From NCBI RefSeq assembly GCF_049701175.1, contig NZ_JBNATW010000020.1, positions 1 through 45,513 on the forward strand: a stretch of DNA of 45,513 nucleotides, in the 5' to 3' direction. The notes under the pieces were generated by a model. The model was not told the origin of the DNA. It searched no databases and saw nothing but the letters and a program-made list of their open reading frames with translations. Below, in pieces: positions 16,854-24,213 of this stretch (position 1 is its first letter; each line of letters starts with the position of its first letter). Both the position numbers and the translations under genes were made by a program. Source of the DNA: Thermovenabulum sp049701175. GTDB taxonomy: Bacteria; Bacillota; Thermosediminibacteria; Thermosediminibacterales; Thermosediminibacteraceae.

Positions 16854-18953
16854 TTGGAAGTATTTAAAACAGAAATAGCAGGAAGAACATTGGTTTTTGA
16901 AACAGGCAAATTGGCACAACAGGCAAACGGTTCTGTTTTGGCAAGATATGGTGATACTGTTGTGCTTGTTACTGCTACTGCTTCTAAAGAACCAAGGGAA
17001 GGTGTAGACTTTTTACCCCTCACAGTAGACTATGAAGAAAGGCTATATGCAGTTGGGAAAATCCCCGGCGGTTTTATAAAAAGGGAAGGGAAACCTAGTG
17101 AAAAAGCAATACTTTCTGCACGTTTGATAGATAGGCCCTTAAGACCTTTATTTCCTAAGGATTTAAGGAATGATATTCAAATTATAGCTACTATTTTATC
17201 GGTTGATCAAGACAATACGCCGGATGTATTAGCTATAAACGGAGCATCTTTAGCATTATGTATATCAGATATTCCTTTTGAAGGCCCTGTAGGCGCTGTT
17301 TCAGTGGGGCTTGTAGATGGACAATTTGTAATTAATCCTACGGTTGAACAGCATGAAAAAAGCAGATTAAGGTTAGTTGTTGCAGGTACTAAAGATGCCA
17401 TATTAATGGTGGAAGCCGGAGCTGATGAAGTGACTGAAGAAGAAATGTTAAATGCTATACTTTATGGACATGAAGAAATAAAGAAAATTGTTGCTTTTCA
17501 GGAAGAAATAATATCTAAAATTGGAAAACCCAAAATGGAAATTCCTCCAATTGTTATAGATGCAGATATGGAAAAAGCTGTAAGAGAGTTTGCTACACCT
17601 GAAATATTAAAAGCAATACGTATTTACGACAAGCAGGAAAGGGAGGCATATCTTTCAAAGATCACTGAGGAGACTTTATTACATTTTGCTGAAACTTACC
17701 CAGAGAAAGAGAAAGAAATTTCTGATATCCTTTACAGCATCTTAAAAGAAGAAGTTAGAAAAATGATTACTAAGGAAGGAATAAGGCCTGATGGTAGAAA
17801 AAGCAATGAAATAAGACCTATATCCTGTGAAGTAGGAATACTTCCAAGAACACACGGTTCAGGGCTATTTACTCGTGGACAAACACAAGTGCTAACCGTT
17901 GCTACATTAGGGGCTTTAGGGGATGTTCAGATTCTCGACGGTCTTGATTTAGAAGAAACAAAAAGGTACATGCATCACTACAATTTTCCACCTTACAGTA
18001 CCGGTGAAACAAGAGTATTAAGGGGACCTGGTAGAAGGGAAATAGGTCATGGCGCTTTGGCAGAAAGGGCCCTAGAGCCGATGATTCCACCTGAAGAAGA
18101 ATTTCCTTATACTATTAGACTTGTTTCCGAGGTACTAAGTTCAAATGGCTCTACTTCAATGGCGAGTGTATGCGGTTCCACCCTTGCCTTAATGGATGCA
18201 GGAGTTCCTATAAAAGCACCTGTTGCCGGAATAGCAATGGGCCTTATTAAAGAAGAGGAAAAAGTTACGATACTTTCTGACATTCAAGGAATTGAAGACT
18301 TTTTAGGAGATATGGATTTTAAAGTTGCAGGTACAGCAAAAGGAATTACTGCCATTCAGATGGATATAAAAATTAAAGGAATTGATGCTGAAATATTAAA
18401 AAAAGCTTTAGCTCAAGCCAGAGAAGGAAGGCTATTTATCCTTGAAAAAATGCTATCGGTAATTTCAGAGCCCAGAAAAGAACTTTCCCCCTATGCACCA
18501 AGAATATTTTCACTCACAATAGATCCTGAAAAAATTAGGGATGTAATTGGACCTGGAGGCAAAACAATTAATAAAATCATTTCTGAAACGGGTGTAAAAA
18601 TTGATATAGAAGATGATGGAAGGATATACGTAGCTGCTCCAAACGAAAAAGCAGGAGAAAAAGCCTTAGATATGATAAATAAGATTACTCAAGATGTGGA
18701 AGTGGGCAAGGTTTACGTCGGAAAGGTTTTAAGGATAACCAATTTTGGAGCTTTTGTGGAAATACTGCCTGGAAAAGAAGGGCTTGTGCATATATCTAAA
18801 CTTGCAAAAGGACGCGTTAAGAGAGTAGAAGATGTTGTAAATGTAGGGGATGAAATATTAGTAAAGGTTACAGATATTGATAAACAGGGGAGAATAAACT
18901 TATCTCACAAAGATGTTTTTCCTGAAACTCCAAAAAATAAAGTAAATGCATAA
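16854..18953 (+). CDS. pnp: Polyribonucleotide nucleotidyltransferase (PNPase)
   Basis: A 699-aa trimeric 3'-5' phosphorolytic exoribonuclease. Two RNase PH domains are seen (YEERLYAVGKIPGGF and RREGKPSEKAILSARLIDRPLRPLF; then EVGILPRTHGSGLFTRGQTQ and GDMDFKVAGT). They are joined by the alpha-helical linker and followed by a KH domain (DPEKIRDVIGPGGKTINKI) and an S1 domain (GKVYVGKVLRITNFGAFVEI). The start is TTG at 16854, with SD AAAGGAGGC. A complete set of core elements is present. rpsO-pnp is the standard order. Confidence 0.97.
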   Translation: MEVFKTEIAGRTLVFETGKLAQQANGSVLARYGDTVVLVTATASKEPREGVDFLPLTVDYEERLYAVGKIPGGFIKREGKPSEKAILSARLIDRPLRPLFPKDLRNDIQIIATILSVDQDNTPDVLAINGASLALCISDIPFEGPVGAVSVGLVDGQFVINPTVEQHEKSRLRLVVAGTKDAILMVEAGADEVTEEEMLNAILYGHEEIKKIVAFQEEIISKIGKPKMEIPPIVIDADMEKAVREFATPEILKAIRIYDKQEREAYLSKITEETLLHFAETYPEKEKEISDILYSILKEEVRKMITKEGIRPDGRKSNEIRPISCEVGILPRTHGSGLFTRGQTQVLTVATLGALGDVQILDGLDLEETKRYMHHYNFPPYSTGETRVLRGPGRREIGHGALAERALEPMIPPEEEFPYTIRLVSEVLSSNGSTSMASVCGSTLALMDAGVPIKAPVAGIAMGLIKEEEKVTILSDIQGIEDFLGDMDFKVAGTAKGITAIQMDIKIKGIDAEILKKALAQAREGRLFILEKMLSVISEPRKELSPYAPRIFSLTIDPEKIRDVIGPGGKTINKIISETGVKIDIEDDGRIYVAAPNEKAGEKALDMINKITQDVEVGKVYVGKVLRITNFGAFVEILPGKEGLVHISKLAKGRVKRVEDVVNVGDEILVKVTDIDKQGRINLSHKDVFPETPKNKVNA

Positions 18954-18980
18954 ACCGATTGTATCGGTTTATGTTTTTTT
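18951..18980 (+). terminator. Intrinsic terminator after pnp
   Basis: Perfect 9-bp stem TAAACCGAT (18951-18959) with ATCGGTTTA (18963-18971), TGT loop, then TGTTTTTTT. It overlaps the pnp stop codon. Confidence 0.85.
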
Positions 18981-19063
18981 ATGTACTTTTTAGTCATTTT
19001 TTATTTTTTATAAAAATAAAATTTAATAAAAACTTTTAAAAATAGGGGGAAAGGCTTGGTTTT

Positions 19064-19771
19064 ATGAAAGTGATAATTTATAAGTTACCCAGGTATTTTT
19101 TAAAAATTATACTGGTGTTGCTATTAATATTTCTTTGGACAATTGTTAAGACGGAAGTACTTTTTTACAAAAGTATCGAAACTACAAATCCAATTTATGA
19201 GTTTTCTACAGAAAAAAAAGCAGTAGCCTTTACCTGCAATGTGGCATGGGGGAATGAGTATCTTCCTAACATGTTAAAAGTATTTGAAAAAAACGACATC
19301 AAAATCACTTTCTTTATTGAAGGGAAATGGGCAGAGAAATACCCGGAATTGGTAAAAACTATAAAGAATAAGGGCCATGAAATCGGTAATCATGGATACA
19401 GTCATGCTCACCACGCAAAGCTGAACTTAAATGAAAATAAAGAGGAGATTTTAAAATGTGAGCAAGTACTTTTCAAAATAATCAATGAAAAAACTAGATT
19501 ATTTGCTCCTCCTTACGGAGAATTCTCGAAAGAAACCATAAAGGCTGCGGACGAATTAGGTTACAAAGTGATAATGTGGTCTATAGATACTCTTGACTGG
19601 AAAAATCCTGGTGCACAGTATATAATAAATAAGGTCACAAAAAAGGCAGACAATGGGAAAATTATTTTAATGCATCCTACAAAAGATATTATTGAGGCAC
19701 TTCCCATAATGATAGAAAAATTAAAAGCGAAAGGTTTTGACATAGTTCCAGTTGGAGAATTATTAAAATAA
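19064..19771 (+). CDS. ylxY: YlxY-like polysaccharide deacetylase family protein
   Basis: A 235-aa protein with one N-terminal signal-anchor (YFLKIILVLLLIFLWTIV, about 11-28) and a carbohydrate-esterase-4 fold outside the membrane. Histidine motif NHGYSHAH, FAPPYGEFS, and the later KIILMHPT are present. The first motif, normally TFDDGP with the catalytic base and a metal-binding Asp, reads TCNVAWG here. That variant is what I recall from YlxY proteins associated with sporulation, so this is probably the orthologue and not a standard deacetylase. In B. subtilis ylxY also follows pnp. Enzymatic activity is uncertain. Confidence 0.82.
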   Translation: MKVIIYKLPRYFLKIILVLLLIFLWTIVKTEVLFYKSIETTNPIYEFSTEKKAVAFTCNVAWGNEYLPNMLKVFEKNDIKITFFIEGKWAEKYPELVKTIKNKGHEIGNHGYSHAHHAKLNLNENKEEILKCEQVLFKIINEKTRLFAPPYGEFSKETIKAADELGYKVIMWSIDTLDWKNPGAQYIINKVTKKADNGKIILMHPTKDIIEALPIMIEKLKAKGFDIVPVGELLK

Positions 19772-19795
19772 AAAAAATGGAATTAAGAGAAAAAG

Positions 19796-19824
19796 TTGAA
19801 AACTGTAGTTTAATCTTATATACT
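19796..19824 (+). promoter_or_regulatory. Sigma-A promoter of dut
   Basis: TTGAAA (19796-19801), 17-bp spacer, TATACT (19819-19824), about 35 bases before the chosen start. Confidence 0.65.
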
Positions 19825-19864
19825 TAATTTTAAAAGATTCAAAGTGCAATTGAGGTGTATGCTG

Positions 19865-20314
19865 TTGAAAACAATAAGCGTTAAAATAAAAAAAAATAAG
19901 GGATTTGAAGATTTACCCCTTCCCTCTTATATGACCCCTTTTTCTGCCGGAATGGATCTTTTTGCTGCGATAAAAGAAGATATAATAATAAAACCAGGTG
20001 AAATAAAATTGATACCATGTGGTTTCGTTTTAGAATTGCCGACAGGTTATGAAGCTCAGATTCGCCCAAGAAGCGGGCTTGCTTTGAAATACGGTGTTAC
20101 TGTTCTTAATGCCCCCGGGACAGTTGATGCAGATTATAGAGGAGAAATAAAGGTTATACTAATAAACCACGGGAAAAAAGATTTTATAGTAAAAAGAGGC
20201 GATAGAATAGCCCAAATGGTTGTGTCAAAAGTTATAAAGGCTAATTTAATTGAGGTTGAAGAGTTAAACCAGACAGAAAGAGGAGAGGGAGGTTTTGGCC
20301 ATACCGGCTTATAA
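19865..20314 (+). CDS. dut: Deoxyuridine 5'-triphosphate nucleotidohydrolase (dUTPase)
   Basis: A 149-aa trimeric dUTPase converting dUTP to dUMP and pyrophosphate. All five motifs can be read: AGMDLFA, RPRSGLA, GTVDADYRGEI (catalytic Asp in the third motif), RGDRIAQMVV and RGEGGFGHTG. TTG at 19865 is chosen because the SD TGAGGTG (19851-19857) is 7 bases away; the ATG at 19859 is only one base from the SD and a GTG at 19844 lies upstream of it. In B. subtilis and Clostridia this region between pnp and tepA often varies in gene content. Confidence 0.95.
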   Translation: MKTISVKIKKNKGFEDLPLPSYMTPFSAGMDLFAAIKEDIIIKPGEIKLIPCGFVLELPTGYEAQIRPRSGLALKYGVTVLNAPGTVDADYRGEIKVILINHGKKDFIVKRGDRIAQMVVSKVIKANLIEVEELNQTERGEGGFGHTGL

Positions 20315-20345
20315 ATAATTTTAAAAACAAGTATTAAAATGGTAA

Positions 20346-20383
20346 ATGCCCCCATAGAATATAAATTAAGGGGGGCATGTTTT
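20346..20383 (+). promoter_or_regulatory. Hairpin that encloses the Shine-Dalgarno of the ymxH-like gene
   Basis: ATGCCCCC (20346-20353) is an exact inverted repeat of GGGGGCAT (20371-20378). The right arm contains the G-rich SD of the following gene, so the paired form would hide the ribosome site. A short TTTTA after the stem could also make this a weak terminator behind dut. The 17-base loop contains TAGAAT, and CATAGAAT (20353-20360) matches the sigma-E -10 consensus, although no good -35 is present. Confidence 0.5.
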
Positions 20384-20638
20384 ATGAGGTTAAGTGAACT
20401 TTGCAGTAAGGAAATAATAAATTTAGAAAATGGAGAAAAAATGGGGAATAGCGGGTATATAGATCTGATTTTTGATGAACAAAGTGGGAAAATTGAATAT
20501 ATTTTGGTGCCTGGGAAATTCCGATTTTTATCCTTTGGAATAAAAAACTATATACAGATTCCGTGGGAGTCTATAAAAAGAATAGGGCCAGATATCATAA
20601 TTATAGAAACTGAAAGACAAATTTACGGCAATAAATAA
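20384..20638 (+). CDS. ymxH: YlmC/YmxH-family PRC-barrel protein
   Basis: An 84-aa single PRC-barrel domain protein: MRLSELCSKEIINLENGEKMG, GYIDLIFDEQSGKIEYILVPG and IPWESIKRIGPDIIIIE. This is the YlmC/YmxH family found in spore-formers, and its position after ylxY and before rnjA/tepA matches B. subtilis ymxH. Function is not established. ATG at 20384 is preferred over an upstream in-frame start at 20339 because the SD GGGGGG (20370-20375) is correctly spaced and the homologues begin MRLSEL. Translation may be affected by the hairpin covering the SD. Confidence 0.8.
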   Translation: MRLSELCSKEIINLENGEKMGNSGYIDLIFDEQSGKIEYILVPGKFRFLSFGIKNYIQIPWESIKRIGPDIIIIETERQIYGNK

Positions 20639-20666
20639 AAAATATTTACGGTGGAGGTGCTATTTT

Positions 20667-22334
20667 TTGTCAAAAAATGAACCCAAAATCCAAATAATTC
20701 CCCTTGGCGGCCTCGGAGAAATAGGCAAAAATATGACAATAGTACAGTATGAAAAAGAAATACTGGTAATTGATGCGGGATTAATGTTCCCCGAAGAAGA
20801 TATGCCGGGGATAGATATTGTGATTCCGGATATAACTTATCTTAAAGAGAATCGAGAAAATGTGAAAGCTATATTATTAACTCATGGTCACGAAGATCAT
20901 ATTGGAGCACTACCTTATGTATTACAAGAAATAAATGTTCCTTTATATGGAACAAAACTTACCTTAGGTTTAGTCGAAGGAAAATTAAAGGAAAATAAAA
21001 TCAAAAAAAATATCCCAATGAATGTAGTTAATCCGCTTCAAACAGTAAAAATAGGAAACTTTTTAGTTGAATTTTTCCGAGTAAATCACAGTATACCTGA
21101 TTCCTTAGGCATTGCTATACATACTCCTATCGGCACAATTTGCCATACTGGTGATTTTAAATTTGATCAGACACCTGTAGATGGCAAAATTGCAGATCTA
21201 CATAAACTTGCGGAATTAGGTAGTAAAGGGGTTTTAGCACTATTATCTGACAGCACTAATGCAGAAAGAATGGGCTATACTATGTCCGAAAAGGTTGTAG
21301 GTGCTACTATTGATGAAATTTTTAGCATGGCAAAAGGCAGAATTATTGTAGCTACTTTCGCTTCAAATATACATCGAATACAACAAGTTGTAGATGCAGC
21401 TTTTAAGTATGATAGAAAAGTTGCAATTGTTGGAAGGAGTATGGTAAACACTGTATCTATTGCAGCAAACTTAGGATATATAAATTTGCCGGAAAATATG
21501 ATTTTAGAGCTTGATGAAGTAAGTCGCCTTCCAAAAAATAAGATTGTAATTATTACAACAGGAAGTCAAGGAGAACCTATGTCTGCTTTAACCCGAATGG
21601 CGATGTCCGAGCATAAAAAACTTGAAATAATACCGGGGGATACAGTTTTAATAGCTGCTACGCCAATACCGGGAAATGAGAAATTGGTTGCGAGAACTAT
21701 TGACCATCTTTTTAAACAAGGCGCTGATGTAATATATGAGAAAATTTCGGGAGTGCATGTTTCGGGTCATGCAAGCCAGGAAGAGCTAAAGCTTATGATA
21801 AACTTGGTCAAGCCTAAATATTTTATACCGGTTCATGGAGAATACAGGCATCTTATTCATCATGCAAATTTAGCAAAAGAAGTCGGAATTCCTGAAGAAA
21901 ATATTTTTATCGCAGAAAATGGTAGGATTATTGAATTTACAAAAGATGGTGCGAGATTCTCGGGTAAAGTTACTGCTGGAAAGGTGCTGGTTGATGGTCT
22001 TGGTGTGGGAGACGTAGGAAATATAGTATTAAGGGATAGGAAACAGCTTGCACAGGATGGCATTATGATTGTTGTGGTTACAATTGATAAAGAAACAACT
22101 GAGGTAGTAGCAGGGCCTGACATTATATCAAGGGGTTTTGTTTATGTCAGAGAATCAGAACAACTTATTGAACAGGCAAAAGATATCGTAAAACAAGAAT
22201 TGAAAAAATGCCAGGAAGAGAAAATAACTGAATGGTCTTCAATAAAAACCGAAGTTAGAGATGCCTTAGGAAAGTTCCTTTTTGAGCAGACAAGAAGAAG
22301 GCCTATGATTCTTCCTATAATTATGGAAGTTTAA
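20667..22334 (+). CDS. rnjA: Ribonuclease J
   Basis: A 555-aa metallo-beta-lactamase/beta-CASP ribonuclease with endonuclease and 5'-3' exonuclease activity, central to mRNA turnover and rRNA maturation in Firmicutes. Zinc motif THGHEDHIGALPY (about 72-84), HTGDFKFD, SDSTNAERMGYT, and the beta-CASP segments ATFASNIHRIQQV, GRSM, TTGSQGEPMSALTRMA and HVSGHASQEEL are all present. A C-terminal region follows. The start is TTG at 20667 with SD GTGGAGGTG. Only one RNase J is seen here, so I cannot say whether it corresponds to J1 or J2. Confidence 0.95.
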   Translation: MSKNEPKIQIIPLGGLGEIGKNMTIVQYEKEILVIDAGLMFPEEDMPGIDIVIPDITYLKENRENVKAILLTHGHEDHIGALPYVLQEINVPLYGTKLTLGLVEGKLKENKIKKNIPMNVVNPLQTVKIGNFLVEFFRVNHSIPDSLGIAIHTPIGTICHTGDFKFDQTPVDGKIADLHKLAELGSKGVLALLSDSTNAERMGYTMSEKVVGATIDEIFSMAKGRIIVATFASNIHRIQQVVDAAFKYDRKVAIVGRSMVNTVSIAANLGYINLPENMILELDEVSRLPKNKIVIITTGSQGEPMSALTRMAMSEHKKLEIIPGDTVLIAATPIPGNEKLVARTIDHLFKQGADVIYEKISGVHVSGHASQEELKLMINLVKPKYFIPVHGEYRHLIHHANLAKEVGIPEENIFIAENGRIIEFTKDGARFSGKVTAGKVLVDGLGVGDVGNIVLRDRKQLAQDGIMIVVVTIDKETTEVVAGPDIISRGFVYVRESEQLIEQAKDIVKQELKKCQEEKITEWSSIKTEVRDALGKFLFEQTRRRPMILPIIMEV

Positions 22335-22380
22335 TTTTGTATTTTTGAGGTAGATGTACAGGGTAACTATTTTTTCCCTC

Positions 22381-22409
22381 TTGGCTTGATGCTAAGAGGA
22401 TTTTATAAT
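22381..22409 (+). promoter_or_regulatory. Candidate sigma-A promoter for luxS
   Basis: TTGGCT (22381-22386), 17-bp spacer, perfect TATAAT (22404-22409). CCTCTT and AAGAGG (22377-22382 and 22394-22399) form an inverted repeat overlapping the -35 and spacer, which could be an operator or a weak terminator of rnjA. About 150 bases of unassigned AT-rich leader follow before luxS; no SAM riboswitch or T-box core was recognised in it. Confidence 0.5.
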
Positions 22410-22564
22410 CTTAGAATACATTGATTAATTTGCTCAATTTATTTTCCACTAATTATTTAGGCTTAAATAATAGTTACATAAAGTCAATATTAAGAGCTAT
22501 TTACTCAGTTAACTTATATAGGTCAAGATTATGTTTGTATTAAATTCTTTTATGGAGGGATAAC

Positions 22565-23023
22565 ATGGTAAAGGTAGAAAGCTTTGAGCTGGATCATACG
22601 AAGGTAAAGGCCCCCTATGTTAGGCTGGCAGCCATAGAAGAAGGGGATAAAGGTGATATAGTAGCCAAATACGATATAAGATTTATAACTCCCAATACCG
22701 GTACTGTATCTACAGGAGGTATGCATACATTAGAACACCTATTGGCAGGATACCTCCGAGACGAATTGGATAGAGTAATTGATGTTTCTCCAATGGGATG
22801 TAGGACAGGATTTTACTTGACTAAATTTAATGTTACACCTTTAGAAGAAATAAAAGAAGCCGTAGAAAACTCCCTAAAGAAGGTTTTAGAGGCAAAAGAA
22901 GTTCCTGCAGCAAATGAAAAGCAATGTGGTAACTTTATGGATCATTCTATAAAAGATGCAAAAGAAGTAGCAAAAAAAGTTTTAGACGAAGGTATAATAA
23001 TTCTTGAGAATTATGCTTTATAA
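22565..23023 (+). CDS. luxS: S-ribosylhomocysteine lyase LuxS
   Basis: A 152-aa metalloenzyme cleaving S-ribosylhomocysteine to homocysteine and DPD, the AI-2 precursor, in the activated methyl cycle. Metal ligands H54 and H58 are in HTLEHLLAGYLR, and the third, C121, is in QCGNFMDHS. GCRTGFYL is also characteristic. SD ATGGAGGG precedes the ATG. It is flanked by RNA-processing genes and not by its pathway partner Pfs. It has its own upstream promoter, so it is probably a separate unit. The function is likely methyl-cycle housekeeping. Confidence 0.97.
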   Translation: MVKVESFELDHTKVKAPYVRLAAIEEGDKGDIVAKYDIRFITPNTGTVSTGGMHTLEHLLAGYLRDELDRVIDVSPMGCRTGFYLTKFNVTPLEEIKEAVENSLKKVLEAKEVPAANEKQCGNFMDHSIKDAKEVAKKVLDEGIIILENYAL

Positions 23024-23178
23024 TTATACTTCATAAAATATATATCTTTTCTTTAATAATAACATGGCTTAATAAAACTGTTTCCTGATTGACGGAATAA
23101 AACAAATATGAATATAAAATCCGGCATTAGTAAAGGCTAATAAAAGAAGAAATAAAATATCGGAAGGATGAAACATTT

Positions 23179-23901
23179 ATGGCCTTTGCTAATAATTACT
23201 CTAATTTAGAAAAAAATAGCCATACCCAAGAAGTACCATTGCGAACTTCTATTACTGAAACCATAAATCAATTGGGACAAACTGATGTGCCTCGTTCTGA
23301 AAGCAATATACACTGCCTTACAATAGTTGGACAAATTGAAGGTCATATTATTTTACCACCTCAGAACAAAACCACGAAATACGAACATATTATCCCTCAG
23401 TTAGTTGCTATTGAACAAAATCCAAAAATAGAAGGTCTTTTGATAATACTCAATACAATAGGCGGAGATGTAGAAGCTGGGCTTGCCTTAGCAGAAATGA
23501 TAGCAAGTATGACTAAGCCTTCAGTATCTTTAATTTTAGGTGGAGGACACTCCATAGGAGTGCCGATAGCTGTTGCAAGCAACTATTCCTTTATAGCTGA
23601 GACAGCAACAATGACGATACATCCCATCAGGCTTACAGGCCTTGTAATTGGCGTGCCACAAACCTTTGAATACCTTGATAAAATGCAAGATAGGGTTATA
23701 AAATTCATAGTAAACCATTCAAAGATAAATGAAGAGAGTTTGCGAAAACTTATGTTTAACACTGGGCAGCTTGCAAGGGATATCGGGACTGTGCTTGTTG
23801 GGGAAGATGCTGTAAAATACGGTATTATAGATGAAGTAGGCGGATTAGGGAAAGCCGTTAACAAACTTAAAAGTTTAATAGAAGAAAAAAATAAGGTTTA
23901 A
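23179..23901 (+). CDS. tepA: TepA/ClpP-like translocation-enhancing serine protease
   Basis: A 240-aa ClpP-fold protein of the TepA (YmfB) family. The N-terminal 45 residues are poorly conserved. The ClpP core includes LLIILNTIGGDVEAGLALAEMI, catalytic Ser in GGGHSIGVPIA, catalytic His in MTIHPIRLTG, and EDAVKYGIIDEVG. TepA in B. subtilis was reported to assist protein export and to act on small acid-soluble spore proteins during germination. It lies next to ylzJ and spoIIIE as in Bacillus. SD GGAAGGATGAA is spaced correctly for the ATG. Confidence 0.88.
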   Translation: MAFANNYSNLEKNSHTQEVPLRTSITETINQLGQTDVPRSESNIHCLTIVGQIEGHIILPPQNKTTKYEHIIPQLVAIEQNPKIEGLLIILNTIGGDVEAGLALAEMIASMTKPSVSLILGGGHSIGVPIAVASNYSFIAETATMTIHPIRLTGLVIGVPQTFEYLDKMQDRVIKFIVNHSKINEESLRKLMFNTGQLARDIGTVLVGEDAVKYGIIDEVGGLGKAVNKLKSLIEEKNKV

Positions 23902-23915
23902 AGGAGAATTTTCCT

Positions 23916-24137
23916 ATGATATTATATACGACAATGCCTATGGAGATAATTATGGAGGGTTTTGATAAAGTAAATATTAATTATAAAGAAATTAATGTTA
24001 AAGAGAATTTAAGGCTTATAATTGAACCCATAGATAATTTTTCTGCCAAAGTGATTAGAATTATAAGTTCTGATCCGATGGACTATCTAAATCCTGAATA
24101 TCAACCGGGTAATATAATACTTTTTAAAATATCTTAA
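23916..24137 (+). CDS. ylzJ: YlzJ-like protein
   Basis: A 73-aa protein of unknown function. MILYTTMPMEIIMEG, the RLIIEPIDNFSAKVIRIISSDPMDYLNPEYQPG segment and its position between tepA and spoIIIE match the YlzJ family. No catalytic motif or membrane segment is visible. SD AAAGGAG precedes the ATG by 8-9 bases. A terminator begins at its stop codon, closing the tepA unit. Confidence 0.75.
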   Translation: MILYTTMPMEIIMEGFDKVNINYKEINVKENLRLIIEPIDNFSAKVIRIISSDPMDYLNPEYQPGNIILFKIS

Positions 24138-24163
24138 AAGGCTCTAAAGCCTTTTTGTTTTTT
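24136..24163 (+). terminator. Intrinsic terminator after the ylzJ-like gene
   Basis: Stem AAAAGGCT (24136-24143) with AGCCTTTT (24148-24155), CTAA loop, followed by TGTTTTTT. Confidence 0.8.
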
Positions 24164-24213
24164 AAAAGGATTTTTCATTTATTTGGAGAATTATTTCTTG
24201 GTGAGGTGGTTTG

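Noticed and set aside
23032..23039. CATAAAAT before tepA as a sigma-E -10 box.
   Set aside because: No acceptable -35 at 14-15 bp; such octamers are expected by chance at this AT content.
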